Origin: Bacillus pumilus
Lineage (GTDB): Bacteria; Bacillota; Bacilli; Bacillales; Bacillaceae
Direction: 5' to 3'
Length of the DNA stretch: 64,000 nucleotides
NCBI RefSeq assembly: GCF_038738535.1
Contig: NZ_CP046128.1
Coordinates: 1-64,000, forward strand
The notes beneath the pieces were generated by a model. It was not told where the DNA came from. It did not search any database and saw only the letters and a program-made list of their open reading frames with translations. Of the stretch, positions 17,254 to 26,037 are shown piece after piece; the first letter of the stretch is position 1, and each line of letters begins with the position of its first letter. The translations under genes and the position numbers were made by a program.

Positions 17254-18579
17254 TTGAACAGCAAGATGTTGAAACAGCTTATGGTCTCTATCCTTGCACT
17301 GGCATTGATTGTGACAGCATTTACACCAATGTCCAAAGCAAAAGCAGCTGAAGATCCATTCAATGTGAATGCGAAAGCAGCGATCCTAATTGAAGCTTCT
17401 ACAGGTAAAATTCTTTATAGTAAAAACGCAGAACAAAGACTGCCTATTGCAAGTATGGCAAAGATGATGACAGAGTATCTATTACTAGAGGCGATTGCTG
17501 AAGGCAAAGTGAAATGGGATCAAACGTATACGCCAGATGATTATGTATACGAAATTTCTCAGGACCGCAGTTTATCAAACGTTCCTTTGAGAAAAGATGG
17601 CTCGTATACAGTGAAAGAACTTTATCAAGCAACGGCTATTTATTCGGCAAATGCAGCAGCGATTGGCTTAGCAGAAGTGATCGCTGGATCAGAATCGAAG
17701 TTCGTTGAAAAAATGAACGCAAAAGCGAAAGAACTTGGTTTAACTAACTACAAATTCGTGAATGCAACTGGACTAGAAAATAAAGATTTACATGGCAAAC
17801 AGCCAAAAGGTACAGGCCCTGATGAAGAAAGTGAAGTATCTGCGAAAGATATGGCATTGCTTGCACAGCATCTCATCAAAGACCATCCAGAAATTCTTGA
17901 AACATCAAGTATCGCGAAAACAAAGTTCAGAGAAGGCACAGACGATGAAATGGACATGCCTAACTGGAACTTCATGCTTAAAGGACTTGTGAAGGAATAT
18001 GAAGGTGTAGACGGTCTGAAGACAGGCTCTACGGATTCAGCTGGTTCTAGCTTCACAGGTACCGCAAAACAAGGTGACATGCGTGTCATCGCTGTGATCT
18101 TGAATGCAAAAGGTAATCTTCATACAGCACGTTTCGACGTGGCGAAAAAACTGTTCGACTATGCATTTAAAAACTTCACGATGAAAGAAATGTACAAAAA
18201 AGGTCAACAGATCAAAGGACATGAAAACATCGAAGTCGATAAAGGCAAAGACAAAGAAGTACCTGTCGTCACGAAAGAAGCTTTCTCTGTGCCAGTAAAA
18301 AATGGCGACGAAAAGAGCTTTAAAGCAAAAGTAAATATCGAGAAAAAGAAACTAGAAGCTCCTATTAAAAAAGGAACGAAGGTTGGCATGCTGACGACTT
18401 CTTATTCTGGTGATGAGAAGGACTACGGCTATTTGAATAAAGATCAATCAGGTGTTGAGCTTATAACGAAAACAGGCGATGAAAAAGCAAACTGGTTCAT
18501 CCTTGCAATGCGTAGTGTAGGTGGATTCTTCGCTGGCATTTGGGGCGGAATCGTTGACACAGTAAAAGGTTGGTTCTAA
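17254..18579 (+). CDS. dacA: D-alanyl-D-alanine carboxypeptidase (PBP5)
   Basis: The major low-molecular-weight penicillin-binding protein, trimming the terminal D-Ala of peptidoglycan pentapeptides outside the membrane. The start is TTG with GGAGGT (17241-17246) upstream. A signal peptide (about 1-31) ends near SKAKAA. The serine-peptidase motifs are SMAK (Ser67 and Lys70), YSAN and KTGST. The C-terminal beta domain is followed by an amphipathic membrane anchor ending FAGIWGGIVDTVKGWF. The 441 residues compare with 443 in B. subtilis. Confidence 0.97.
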   Translation: MNSKMLKQLMVSILALALIVTAFTPMSKAKAAEDPFNVNAKAAILIEASTGKILYSKNAEQRLPIASMAKMMTEYLLLEAIAEGKVKWDQTYTPDDYVYEISQDRSLSNVPLRKDGSYTVKELYQATAIYSANAAAIGLAEVIAGSESKFVEKMNAKAKELGLTNYKFVNATGLENKDLHGKQPKGTGPDEESEVSAKDMALLAQHLIKDHPEILETSSIAKTKFREGTDDEMDMPNWNFMLKGLVKEYEGVDGLKTGSTDSAGSSFTGTAKQGDMRVIAVILNAKGNLHTARFDVAKKLFDYAFKNFTMKEMYKKGQQIKGHENIEVDKGKDKEVPVVTKEAFSVPVKNGDEKSFKAKVNIEKKKLEAPIKKGTKVGMLTTSYSGDEKDYGYLNKDQSGVELITKTGDEKANWFILAMRSVGGFFAGIWGGIVDTVKGWF

Positions 18580-18580
18580 T

Positions 18581-18617
18581 AAAAAACTGCTCTCTATGCA
18601 TAGAGAGCAGTTTTTTT
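18581..18617. terminator. Bidirectional terminator between dacA and the pdxR-like gene
   Basis: Perfect inverted repeat CTGCTCTCTA / TAGAGAGCAG around TGCA, flanked by A6 on the left and T7 on the right. It can therefore stop transcripts from both convergent genes. Confidence 0.9.
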
Positions 18618-18621
18618 ATCG

Positions 18622-20100
18622 TTAAAAGAAAAGTGATTGTTTTTGATTTTGAGGAGTGGACAAGGCTTGCTGAAAAATACCACATAACTTTTCCACGCCC
18701 TCGGTCAGTGCCTTTTCATTCACATAAGAAAAGCTGAGGCGGATATAGTTTTGCTTCGGCTCTCCAGGATAGCACACAGAGCCAGGCAGAAAGGTAATTT
18801 GCTGCTTACGTGCCTCATGCAGCAGTGCACGTGTATCGACCCAGGAAGGAAAGCTAAGCCATAAATTGAGCCCGCCCTGAGGGATTTGCCACGTCACATC
18901 TTTTGGTGCATGCTTCGTTAATACATCTATCATTAAATCACGTCTCACCTTCAAGGCGGTTCTCAGCTTTTTCGTATGATCAATCATCTTCTTCGAAGTC
19001 AGAAATGGCAGAATGGCTTTTTGTGTGAGAAGAGGGCTGCCTAAATCATTATTGGCCTTTGCAGCTAATAAACGATTAAATATCGAGCCTGAGGCGGTGA
19101 TAATCCCAATTCTGCATCCTGGAGCCAGTGTTTTACTTAATCCTCGCAAATAAATGACGTGTCCATCATGATCAAGACTTTTGATAGGTGCTGGCGGCTT
19201 CTTTTCGAAATAAAGCTCACGATAAGGATCATCCTCTACAATGAGACAATCAATGCTTTGAGCCAGTAAGAGAAGTTGTTTTCTGCGTTTCATTGACATA
19301 CTGGCCCCTGTCGGACTGTGAAAAGTAGGAATCGTGTAGATGAGCTTTGGTTTATATTTATCACAAATGCTTTGAAGCTGCTTCATGTTCATGCCTTCAT
19401 GATCAACAGGGACTGTAATAATTCTTGCCCCTCTGCCCATAAAGACATCAATGGCGCCTGGATAAGTCGGTGCTTCCATGACAACTACATCATCAGGACC
19501 GATAAACGCACGTGCGACCAAATCAAGCCCTTGCTGAGAACCACTAGTTACAAGGATATTTTCAGGAGTAGAAGGCACACCCAGCTTTTCTAAAAAAGAC
19601 TGAATGACTTGCCTAAGCTGAAGATCCCCTTGAATTTCCCCATACTTCGACATGATTTGAGGATGTCTGGCTAGTACGTGCTGCATTTCTTTTTCTAAAT
19701 ACCGGTTTGGCAAAAGCCCTGGATCAATCATAGAGGAAGAAAGGTTGATCGCTTCTTCGACATAGTGATACTGAGCAAATTGAGACCGAGGTAAATAATC
19801 CGGAATGGATAACTGCCAATCAAAAGAGGTAGATGATGGAACCGGAATATCTGACTGCTTTTGCAGCTCATCCACAAACGTCCCTTTACCTTGCACAGTC
19901 GTTAAATATCCGTCGTCCTTCAGCCGTGTGTATGCCTTTGCTGCCGTGACAAGACTCACATTCAGCTGCTTTGCTAAATCACGTACAGTTGGCAGCTTAT
20001 CTCCCTGCTGAAGCAAACCCGATTGGATATGATCAATGATCGAAAAGTAAATCTGATTCGAAAGAGATGTATCAGAATGTCGATGGATATCAATATGCAT
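18622..20100 (-). CDS. pdxR: MocR/GntR-family PLP-dependent regulator, probable PdxR
   Basis: A 492-residue MocR-type regulator. A GntR winged helix-turn-helix (about 12-77, KLPTVRDLAKQLNVSLVTAA) is fused to a fold-type-I aminotransferase domain (about 105-480). The PLP-site features are SGSQQGLDL, IVEDDPYREL and the probable Schiff-base lysine Lys323 in GLSKTLAPGCRIG. Such proteins sense PLP; PdxR regulates pdxST in Corynebacterium, Listeria and other Bacillus species. Divergence from pdxS with shared repeated boxes supports PdxR. B. subtilis 168 has no such gene here, as I recall. The SD AATGGAGG lies just before the ATG. Function is inferred from family and context. Confidence 0.85.
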   Translation of the reverse strand: MHIDIHRHSDTSLSNQIYFSIIDHIQSGLLQQGDKLPTVRDLAKQLNVSLVTAAKAYTRLKDDGYLTTVQGKGTFVDELQKQSDIPVPSSTSFDWQLSIPDYLPRSQFAQYHYVEEAINLSSSMIDPGLLPNRYLEKEMQHVLARHPQIMSKYGEIQGDLQLRQVIQSFLEKLGVPSTPENILVTSGSQQGLDLVARAFIGPDDVVVMEAPTYPGAIDVFMGRGARIITVPVDHEGMNMKQLQSICDKYKPKLIYTIPTFHSPTGASMSMKRRKQLLLLAQSIDCLIVEDDPYRELYFEKKPPAPIKSLDHDGHVIYLRGLSKTLAPGCRIGIITASGSIFNRLLAAKANNDLGSPLLTQKAILPFLTSKKMIDHTKKLRTALKVRRDLMIDVLTKHAPKDVTWQIPQGGLNLWLSFPSWVDTRALLHEARKQQITFLPGSVCYPGEPKQNYIRLSFSYVNEKALTEGVEKLCGIFQQALSTPQNQKQSLFF

Positions 20101-20123
20101 GAGAAACCTCCATTGAGTGCAAA

Positions 20124-20153
20124 ATTGTTATACATGAATTTGAATTGTTATAG
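20124..20153 (+). promoter_or_regulatory. Putative PdxR operator, pair 1 (pdxR-proximal)
   Basis: Two direct repeats, ATTGTTATAC (20124-20133) and ATTGTTATAG (20144-20153), start exactly 20 bp apart, about two helical turns. They lie between the pdxR start and a reverse-strand TATAAT (20158-20163), so binding would probably hinder pdxR transcription. Assignment to PdxR is inference. Confidence 0.65.
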
Positions 20154-20255
20154 TTGCATTATAGCATGTAAATCACACTTCAAAGAAAAAACGACTTATT
20201 TTTAGCCAGAAATCGTTTATATACAAGGGTTTAGGCTTTTTTGTCGGCTGATTGA

Positions 20256-20285
20256 ATTGTTATACTATTCTCTTTATTGTTATAC
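20256..20285 (+). promoter_or_regulatory. Putative PdxR operator, pair 2 (pdxS-proximal)
   Basis: Two more copies of ATTGTTATAC, at 20256-20265 and 20276-20285, again with a 20-bp period. They overlap a possible pdxS promoter formed by TTGTTA (20257-20262) and TATACT (20281-20286) with an 18-bp spacer. Confidence 0.65.
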
Positions 20286-20345
20286 TGTCTCGATTGTATG
20301 ATAAAGAGGTAAATCAATCGAATTGACAAATGGGAGGAAACTATT

Positions 20346-21230
20346 GTGAGCAATAAGGGAACTGAACGAGTGAAACGTGGAATGGCAGAAATGCAAAAGG
20401 GTGGCGTCATTATGGATGTCGTCAATGCTGAGCAGGCAAAGATCGCAGAAGAAGCAGGTGCGGTGGCAGTTATGGCACTAGAACGAGTACCAGCTGATAT
20501 CCGTGCAGCCGGCGGTGTAGCCCGTATGGCAGACCCAAGAATCGTAGAGGAAGTACAAAATGCAGTAACGATTCCAGTCATGGCAAAGGCACGTATCGGC
20601 CACATTGTCGAGGCTCGTGTTCTTGAAGCACTTGGTGTTGATTATATCGATGAGAGTGAAGTGCTGACGCCCGCAGATGAGGAATTCCATTTAAATAAAA
20701 ATGAATACACAGTACCTTTTGTCTGTGGTTGCCGTGACTTAGGTGAAGCAACCCGCCGTATCGCAGAAGGCGCTTCGATGCTTCGTACGAAAGGGGAACC
20801 TGGGACAGGCAACATTGTAGAAGCTGTCCGTCATATGAGAAAGGTCAATGCTCAGATTCGTAAAGTAGCAGCAATGAGTGAAGATGAACTGATGACAGAA
20901 GCCAAGAACCTAGGAGCACCTTATGAATTATTGCTTCAAATCAAAAAAGACGGAAAGCTCCCAGTTGTTAACTTTGCAGCTGGAGGCGTTGCGACACCAG
21001 CAGATGCTGCGTTAATGATGCAGCTTGGAGCAGACGGTGTATTTGTTGGATCTGGTATTTTTAAATCAGACAATCCGGCGAAATTTGCAAAAGCGATTGT
21101 TGAAGCAACGACTCACTTCACAGATTACCGTCTCATTGCAGAACTTTCAAAAGAGCTTGGAACAGCCATGAAAGGAATTGAAATCTCAAATCTACTGCCA
21201 GAAGAGCGTATGCAAGAGCGTGGCTGGTAA
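20346..21230 (+). CDS. pdxS: Pyridoxal 5'-phosphate synthase subunit PdxS
   Basis: PdxS makes PLP directly from ribose 5-phosphate, glyceraldehyde 3-phosphate and ammonia supplied by PdxT; twelve PdxS bind twelve PdxT. The GTG start at 20346 follows GGGAGG (20332-20337) and gives 294 residues, the family length. Asp24 (VIMDVVNAE) and Lys81 (VMAKARIGH) match the catalytic residues that bind the pentose. The C-terminal EERMQERGW is conserved. pdxT begins 20 bp downstream in the same operon. Confidence 0.98.
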   Translation: MSNKGTERVKRGMAEMQKGGVIMDVVNAEQAKIAEEAGAVAVMALERVPADIRAAGGVARMADPRIVEEVQNAVTIPVMAKARIGHIVEARVLEALGVDYIDESEVLTPADEEFHLNKNEYTVPFVCGCRDLGEATRRIAEGASMLRTKGEPGTGNIVEAVRHMRKVNAQIRKVAAMSEDELMTEAKNLGAPYELLLQIKKDGKLPVVNFAAGGVATPADAALMMQLGADGVFVGSGIFKSDNPAKFAKAIVEATTHFTDYRLIAELSKELGTAMKGIEISNLLPEERMQERGW

Positions 21231-21250
21231 TTAAGGGAGCGCAAACGAAC

Positions 21251-21841
21251 ATGCTAACAATTGGTGTACTAGGGCTTCAAGGAGCCGTGAGAGAGCATAT
21301 TCAATCGATTGAAGCCTGCGATGCAGAAGGTAAGATCATTAAACGAGCAGAAGAGCTAGCATCCGTTGACGGTCTTATTATCCCTGGTGGAGAAAGCACG
21401 ACGATGAGGAGACTCATGGATACGTACCAATTCATTGAACCGATTAAAGCGTTCGCTGCAGAAGGGAAACCGATTTTCGGGACATGTGCCGGTTTGATTA
21501 TGCTCGCAAAACATATTGAAGATCGAGAAGATGCCCATCTTGGATTGTTAAATGTATCAGTTGCACGGAATTCATTTGGCAGACAGGTAGACAGCTTTGA
21601 AGCAGATATAGAAGTAAAAGGGCTGGATGCGCCGTTTACAGGGGTGTTCATCCGTGCGCCTCATATCATCAGCGCAGATGTGAGCGTAGAAATCATGGCT
21701 GAATATGATGGCAGGATTGTGATGGCGAAAGAAAACAATATCTTAGGCTGTTCTTTTCATCCAGAGCTGACAGACGATCATCGGTTAACACAGCTGTTTG
21801 TTGAAATGGTGAAGTCTTACAAAACGAAGCTCGCTGTATAA
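21251..21841 (+). CDS. pdxT: PLP synthase glutaminase subunit PdxT
   Basis: PdxT hydrolyses glutamine and channels ammonia to PdxS. The 196-residue class I glutaminase has GLQGAVREH at the N-terminus, the GGEST loop (about 47-51), nucleophile Cys79 in IFGTCAGLI, and the His/Glu of the triad in CSFHPELT near residue 170. The ATG follows GGGAGCG and lies 20 bp after pdxS. Confidence 0.98.
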   Translation: MLTIGVLGLQGAVREHIQSIEACDAEGKIIKRAEELASVDGLIIPGGESTTMRRLMDTYQFIEPIKAFAAEGKPIFGTCAGLIMLAKHIEDREDAHLGLLNVSVARNSFGRQVDSFEADIEVKGLDAPFTGVFIRAPHIISADVSVEIMAEYDGRIVMAKENNILGCSFHPELTDDHRLTQLFVEMVKSYKTKLAV

Positions 21842-21846
21842 AACGG

Positions 21847-21875
21847 TTGAAAAGAGATAAAACTTATAGTACATT
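21847..21875 (+). promoter_or_regulatory. Promoter of the serS T-box leader
   Basis: TTGAAA (21847-21852), 17-bp spacer, TACATT (21870-21875), placing the transcript start just upstream of the T-box. Confidence 0.5.
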
Positions 21876-21883
21876 AAAATCAC

Positions 21884-22137
21884 AATCAAAGATCGAAAAA
21901 GCGTTGACGGGAAATAGTAAGAAGCCCCTCTTTCTCAGAGAGCCGATGGTTGGTGCGAATCGGTGAAAGATGCAGTCTGAATCCATCCTTGAGCGAAATG
22001 CTGAAACACGAGAAGTAAGCATTTACGGTGATACCGTTACAGAGGAAAGAGGAAAGCATGCTTCTGCATGTTTTCAATCAGGGTGGCAACGCGAGAGCTC
22101 TCGTCCCTTTCATGGGATGAGGGCTCTTTTTATTTTT
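21884..22137 (+). promoter_or_regulatory. T-box leader of serS (specifier UCC, serine)
   Basis: This leader reads the charging state of tRNA-Ser and controls read-through into serS. The T-box AGGGTGGCAACGCG is at 22080-22093. The terminator hairpin AGAGCTCTCGTCCC / GGGATGAGGGCTCT plus T run is at 22096-22131. The specifier is read as UCC (21982-21984) in the context GAA-UCC-A, agreeing with serine. A long Stem I precedes it. Confidence 0.92.
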
Positions 22138-22160
22138 CGATAAAAAAAGGAGTGTTACAC

Positions 22161-23435
22161 ATGCTGGATATTAAACAACTGCGCACGGACTTTGATCAAA
22201 TTAAAGAAAAATTAGCACACCGAGGCGAAGATTTAGCAGATTTTGATAAGTTTGGTGAACTGGATCAAAAAAGAAGAGAACTAATCGGGAAAACAGAAGA
22301 ATTAAAGAGCCGAAGAAATGAAGTATCACAGCAAGTGGCCGTTCTAAAAAGAGAAAAGAAAGATGCCGATCACATTATTCAAGAAATGCGTGAGGTAGGA
22401 GATGAGATTAAAAAGCTGGATGATGAGCTAAGAACAGTAGAAGAAAGCTTGCAGCACATCCTCTTCTCTATTCCGAATATCCCTCATGACACTGTACCGG
22501 TTGGGGAAACAGAAGATGACAACGTGGAAGTGAGAAAATGGGGCGAACAGCCGGCCTTCTCATTTGAGCCAAAACCACATTGGGATGTAGCGGATGAGCT
22601 AAACATTCTTGATTTTGAACGCGCAGGAAAAGTCACAGGAAGCCGATTCGTTTTTTATAAAGGGCTTGGCGCACGCTTAGAGCGCGCACTATATAACTTT
22701 ATGCTCGATTTACATGTCGATGAGTTTGGTTTTACTGAAGTGCTCCCACCTTACATGGTCAATAGAGCTAGCATGACAGGGACTGGGCAGCTGCCAAAAT
22801 TCGAAGAGGATGCCTTTAAAATCCGTGAAGAAGATTATTTCCTCATTCCAACAGCTGAAGTACCTATTACTAACATGCACCGTGATGAAATTCTTGAAGG
22901 GGAACAGCTGCCAATCAATTATGCAGCATTCAGTGCTTGCTTTAGATCAGAGGCTGGATCTGCCGGAAGAGATACACGCGGACTCATCCGTCAGCATCAA
23001 TTTAATAAGGTAGAGCTTGTGAAATTTGTTAGACCTGAAAATTCTTATGAAGAATTAGAGAAACTAACAAATCAAGCAGAAAAAGTCCTTCAGCTATTAA
23101 ACCTGCCATACCGTGTCATGAGCATGTGTACGGGAGATTTAGGCTTCACGGCTGCGAAGAAATACGACATCGAAGTATGGATTCCGAGCCAAGATACGTA
23201 TCGTGAAATTTCTTCTTGCAGTAACTTCGAAGCATTCCAAGCAAGACGCGCAAACATTCGATTCCGTCCAGAGCCTAAAGCGAAGCCAGAGCATGTCCAC
23301 ACGTTAAATGGATCTGGTTTAGCAGTAGGAAGAACCGTGGCGGCCATTTTAGAAAACTATCAACAAGAGGACGGCACAGTAATTATTCCTGAAGTACTGC
23401 GTCCTTATATGGGAAATAAAGAAGTGATGAAATAA
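22161..23435 (+). CDS. serS: Seryl-tRNA synthetase
   Basis: SerS charges tRNA-Ser. The 424-residue class II synthetase has an N-terminal coiled-coil arm (about 30-105, rich in Glu, Lys and Arg). Its catalytic core shows motif 2 near [16 protein letters not shown] and motif 3 near [16 protein letters not shown]. The ATG at 22161 follows AAAAAAAGGAGTG; the frame continues upstream through the T-box but that part is leader. Control by the T-box above is direct from the sequence. Confidence 0.98.
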   Translation: MLDIKQLRTDFDQIKEKLAHRGEDLADFDKFGELDQKRRELIGKTEELKSRRNEVSQQVAVLKREKKDADHIIQEMREVGDEIKKLDDELRTVEESLQHILFSIPNIPHDTVPVGETEDDNVEVRKWGEQPAFSFEPKPHWDVADELNILDFERAGKVTGSRFVFYKGLGARLERALYNFMLDLHVDEFGFTEVLPPYMVNRASMTGTGQLPKFEEDAFKIREEDYFLIPTAEVPITNMHRDEILEGEQLPINYAAFSACFRSEAGSAGRDTRGLIRQHQFNKVELVKFVRPENSYEELEKLTNQAEKVLQLLNLPYRVMSMCTGDLGFTAAKKYDIEVWIPSQDTYREISSCSNFEAFQARRANIRFRPEPKAKPEHVHTLNGSGLAVGRTVAAILENYQQEDGTVIIPEVLRPYMGNKEVMK

Positions 23436-23464
23436 GATGCCGCTATGGTATCTTATTTCTTTTT
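23430..23464 (+). terminator. Intrinsic terminator after serS
   Basis: Stem AAATAAGATGCC / GGTATCTTATTT (one mismatch) followed by CTTTTT. It overlaps the serS stop codon. Confidence 0.8.
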
Positions 23465-23475
23465 ACCAAAAGTCC

Positions 23476-23502
23476 TACAGTTTTCCTAAATTTAGCCGAT
23501 AA
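23476..23502 (+). promoter_or_regulatory. Probable sigma-D promoter for the chemoreceptor gene
   Basis: TACA (23476-23479), 15-bp spacer, GCCGATAA (23495-23502). The sigma-D consensus is TAAA-N15-GCCGATAT, so this matches 3 of 4 and 7 of 8. It lies between the serS terminator and the gene start, exactly where needed. Confidence 0.7.
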
Positions 23503-23536
23503 AAAAATAAAAGCTTCTAGGAAAGAAGGAATAACC

Positions 23537-24367
23537 TTGAATAGGCTTGACTATTATGTTGAAATGGCTCAATTAATTAGAAAAGTTCTAGATGAAAGTA
23601 TTCTTTTCGGCATCACTGATACAGAGAAGGTGCTTTGTTACTACCCGTCTAACACAATAGATTTTGGCGTGAAAGTTGGGGACCTATTGAACCCAGAAGA
23701 CCAAAACGTGGCGACGACATTAAGAGGACAAGAATATGACGGTCATTTACCAGAGTCTTTATATGGTTATGAAATTGCTGTAAAAGGTTACCCGATTTTT
23801 GATGAAGATAGAAAAGTGATTGGCTCTTTTTTAGTGGCATTTTCACATCATCGTGAAAAGAAATTAAGCGGTTATATGGAGCATATCAATGATGTAGCGA
23901 AAGAACTCCAAGGTGGAATCGAGCAAATTGCTGCGCATTCACAAGAGCTGGCTGCCACAAGTTTAGAAATAAGCGAACAGGCAGGAAGAGCGGAAGAGAA
24001 ATCTGCAAATATTGAAGAAGTCGTCAAAACCATTGGCGGGATCGCTAGACAAACAAACTTGCTAGGTCTAAATGCTGCAATTGAAGCAGCAAGAGCAGGC
24101 GAGAATGGAAAAGGGTTTGCTGTCGTAGCTGATGAAGTTCGTAAATTATCAGATGGCTCAAAGGAAGCGGCAGAAACCATTAATACCTTCTTAAAGGAAA
24201 TCCAAGACAGTATTAGCACTTTGTCTGAAAACATCTCACAAATCAGCAGCTCAACAAATGAACAAGCCAAACAAGTGACAGACTTTACGAAAATTATTGA
24301 ATCATTAAATGAGTTTAAAGAAGAGATGAATCAGTTTATTGAAGAGATTAGACAGGATACAAAATAG
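23537..24367 (+). CDS. Soluble methyl-accepting chemotaxis protein (YfmS-like)
   Basis: A 276-residue cytoplasmic chemoreceptor with no membrane segment or signal peptide. The N-terminal domain (about 1-115) is a small sensory module. From about 115 onward there is a coiled-coil MCP signalling domain whose hairpin tip reads [20 protein letters not shown] then [20 protein letters not shown] (about 162-201). It resembles B. subtilis YfmS in size and layout. The TTG start at 23537 follows AGAAGGA. The sigma-D-like promoter supports a motility role. It would signal through CheW or CheV to CheA; its ligand is unknown. I do not recall a chemoreceptor at this position in B. subtilis. Confidence 0.88.
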   Translation: MNRLDYYVEMAQLIRKVLDESILFGITDTEKVLCYYPSNTIDFGVKVGDLLNPEDQNVATTLRGQEYDGHLPESLYGYEIAVKGYPIFDEDRKVIGSFLVAFSHHREKKLSGYMEHINDVAKELQGGIEQIAAHSQELAATSLEISEQAGRAEEKSANIEEVVKTIGGIARQTNLLGLNAAIEAARAGENGKGFAVVADEVRKLSDGSKEAAETINTFLKEIQDSISTLSENISQISSSTNEQAKQVTDFTKIIESLNEFKEEMNQFIEEIRQDTK

Positions 24368-24373
24368 ATCAAG

Positions 24374-24398
24374 AGCAGCCGTTAATGGCTGCTTTTTT
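24374..24398 (+). terminator. Intrinsic terminator after the chemoreceptor gene
   Basis: Stem AGCAGCC / GGCTGCT with loop GTTAAT, followed by T6. Confidence 0.85.
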
Positions 24399-24451
24399 AT
24401 GGGCAGATTCTCATACCAAAACAACTTATTGAAATTTTTTTCGAAAAGATG

Positions 24452-24481
24452 TTGACTTGAATTAAAATGATATGGTATATT
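24452..24481 (+). promoter_or_regulatory. Promoter of tRNA-Ser
   Basis: TTGACT (24452-24457), 18-bp spacer, TATATT (24476-24481) with an extended TGG before the -10, about 15 bp upstream of the tRNA. Confidence 0.75.
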
Positions 24482-24496
24482 AATTCTTGTCGATAC

Positions 24497-24589
24497 GGAG
24501 GAATACCCAAGTCCGGCTGAAGGGATCGGTCTTGAAAACCGACAGGGGTGTCAAAGCCCGCGGGGGTTCGAATCCCTCTTCCTCCGCCA
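24497..24589 (+). tRNA. tRNA-Ser (anticodon TGA)
   Basis: 93-nt class II tRNA with a long variable arm. Acceptor GGAGGAA pairs with TTCCTCC, discriminator G, encoded CCA. The anticodon loop CTTGAAA carries TGA and the T-arm is GGTTCGAATCC. Position after serS matches B. subtilis. Confidence 0.97.
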
Positions 24590-24644
24590 TATTGATTTTT
24601 TACCTTAGTTGAATTGAAACGCAAGCATAAAAATTGGAATTGTC

Positions 24645-24680
24645 AAACCGCTGCATTCGCGAAATGCAGCGGTTTTTTTT
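24645..24680 (+). terminator. Intrinsic terminator after tRNA-Ser
   Basis: Stem AAACCGCTGCAT / ATGCAGCGGTTT followed by T8. It touches the 3' end of the convergent dck gene. Confidence 0.88.
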
Positions 24681-25338
24681 ATTTTGTTTTAGAGCGATTT
24701 TTTTGTATAACAGAAGCAATTTCATGAAGAATGGGTTCAAGTGAGCTTTCATCATGAAGTAAGTCGTAATCTTCAATGTTAATTTTAATCACTGGGCATA
24801 AATCGAATTGTTCGATCCATTCCGTATATCGAGTGTACATTTCTTCCCAATAGGCTCGATCAGTTTGAGTTTCCATCTCTCTGCCGCGTTCTTCAATACG
24901 ATTCAAAATATGATCTAAATCCCCGTGTAAATAGATGAGAACATCAGGGTGAGGGAAGTAAGGTGTCATCACCATCGCTTCGAATAGACTCGTATACGTT
25001 TCATAATCTACTTCAGACATCGTACCTTTGTCCGCATGCATTTTCGCGAAAATGCCTGTGTCCTCATAAATTGAACGATCTTGCACATATCCTCCACCAG
25101 ATTCAAAAATCCGCTTTTGCTCCTTAAAACGCTCAGCTAGGAAATAGACCTGTAAATGGAAGCTCCATCTTTGGAAATCTGAATAAAAGGGCTCTAAGTA
25201 TGGGTTATCATCTACTTTTTCAAGAGAGGTTTTAAAGCCTAGCTTGTCCGCTATCGTTTTAGTCATAGTTGATTTTCCGACACCAACAGTCCCGGCGATT
25301 GTGATCACTGCATCCTTTGGTATTTCGATATTGTTCAT
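24679..25338 (-). CDS. dck: Deoxyadenosine/deoxycytidine kinase
   Basis: Salvage kinase that phosphorylates deoxyadenosine and deoxycytidine to the 5'-monophosphates. The 219 residues carry P-loop GTVGVGKST (about 16-24), the ERF motif in AERFKEQ, a DRS motif in QDRSIYED and a LID-like RIEERGREME. The ATG overlaps the dgk stop (25335-25338), so the two kinases are translationally coupled. Confidence 0.95.
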   Translation of the reverse strand: MNNIEIPKDAVITIAGTVGVGKSTMTKTIADKLGFKTSLEKVDDNPYLEPFYSDFQRWSFHLQVYFLAERFKEQKRIFESGGGYVQDRSIYEDTGIFAKMHADKGTMSEVDYETYTSLFEAMVMTPYFPHPDVLIYLHGDLDHILNRIEERGREMETQTDRAYWEEMYTRYTEWIEQFDLCPVIKINIEDYDLLHDESSLEPILHEIASVIQKNRSKTK

Positions 25339-25958
25339 AGTACTTGCTCCTTTATGTTCTGTACAATTTGCTGGTAATCTTGCTGTGAGGAAACGAAGTC
25401 TGTATGATCTCCTTCAATTGTAATGATAGGAAGCCCTGGGTCAGTCTGTTTTAAATGTTCAATGGCCAGCTCATAATCTTCAATGAGTGTTTTTAAATAA
25501 GCTGGGTCGATGTCTTCTTCAAAAGAGCGTCCTCTCATCTGTATTCTTTCAAGTAAGGTAGGAAGGCTGGCTTTTATATAGATTATGGCATTTGGTTTAG
25601 GCAGATCATCTGTTAGCAGGTGATAGATCTTTCTGTATTTGTCCATGTGCTTTTTTGATAATGTTCTTTCTGCAAATATCATATTTTTATAGACATGATA
25701 ATCAGTGACAATCGGCTGCTGTTGACTCACATAGTTTTCTTCAATAGATTCTAACTGTTTGACCCGATTGCATAAAAAGAACATCTCAAGCTGAAAGCTC
25801 CATTGTTCCATATCTTCATAAAATTTATCTAAGAATGGATTTTCTTCTACAATCTCTTTTACTAAAGGAAATTGAAATTCCTTCGCAAGCATTGTAGCCA
25901 AAGTTGTTTTTCCGGCTCCAATTGGGCCTTCCACTGCAATAAAAGGGGCAGGATACAT
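25335..25958 (-). CDS. dgk: Deoxyguanosine kinase
   Basis: Salvage kinase for deoxyguanosine, paralogous to its neighbour dck. The 207 residues carry P-loop EGPIGAGKTT (about 10-19), a FLCNRVKQ segment in the ERF position, TDYHVYKNM in place of the DRS loop, and a LID-like RIQMRGRSFEED. Reverse-strand SD GAGGAG precedes the ATG. dgk is first and dck second in the operon. Confidence 0.95.
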   Translation of the reverse strand: MYPAPFIAVEGPIGAGKTTLATMLAKEFQFPLVKEIVEENPFLDKFYEDMEQWSFQLEMFFLCNRVKQLESIEENYVSQQQPIVTDYHVYKNMIFAERTLSKKHMDKYRKIYHLLTDDLPKPNAIIYIKASLPTLLERIQMRGRSFEEDIDPAYLKTLIEDYELAIEHLKQTDPGLPIITIEGDHTDFVSSQQDYQQIVQNIKEQVL

Positions 25959-26037
25959 AGGCGTTCTCCTCTATCTATAAAGTTGTCAAACCAATGTATA
26001 TTGTACCATACCCCTTCCGAGAGATAGAGCGAATGGG

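Noticed and set aside
20231-20605. 124-codon reverse open frame across the pdxS start and operator region
   Set aside because: Runs through the repeated operator boxes and antisense to pdxS, with low-complexity Ala/Ser/Thr composition; a shadow frame.
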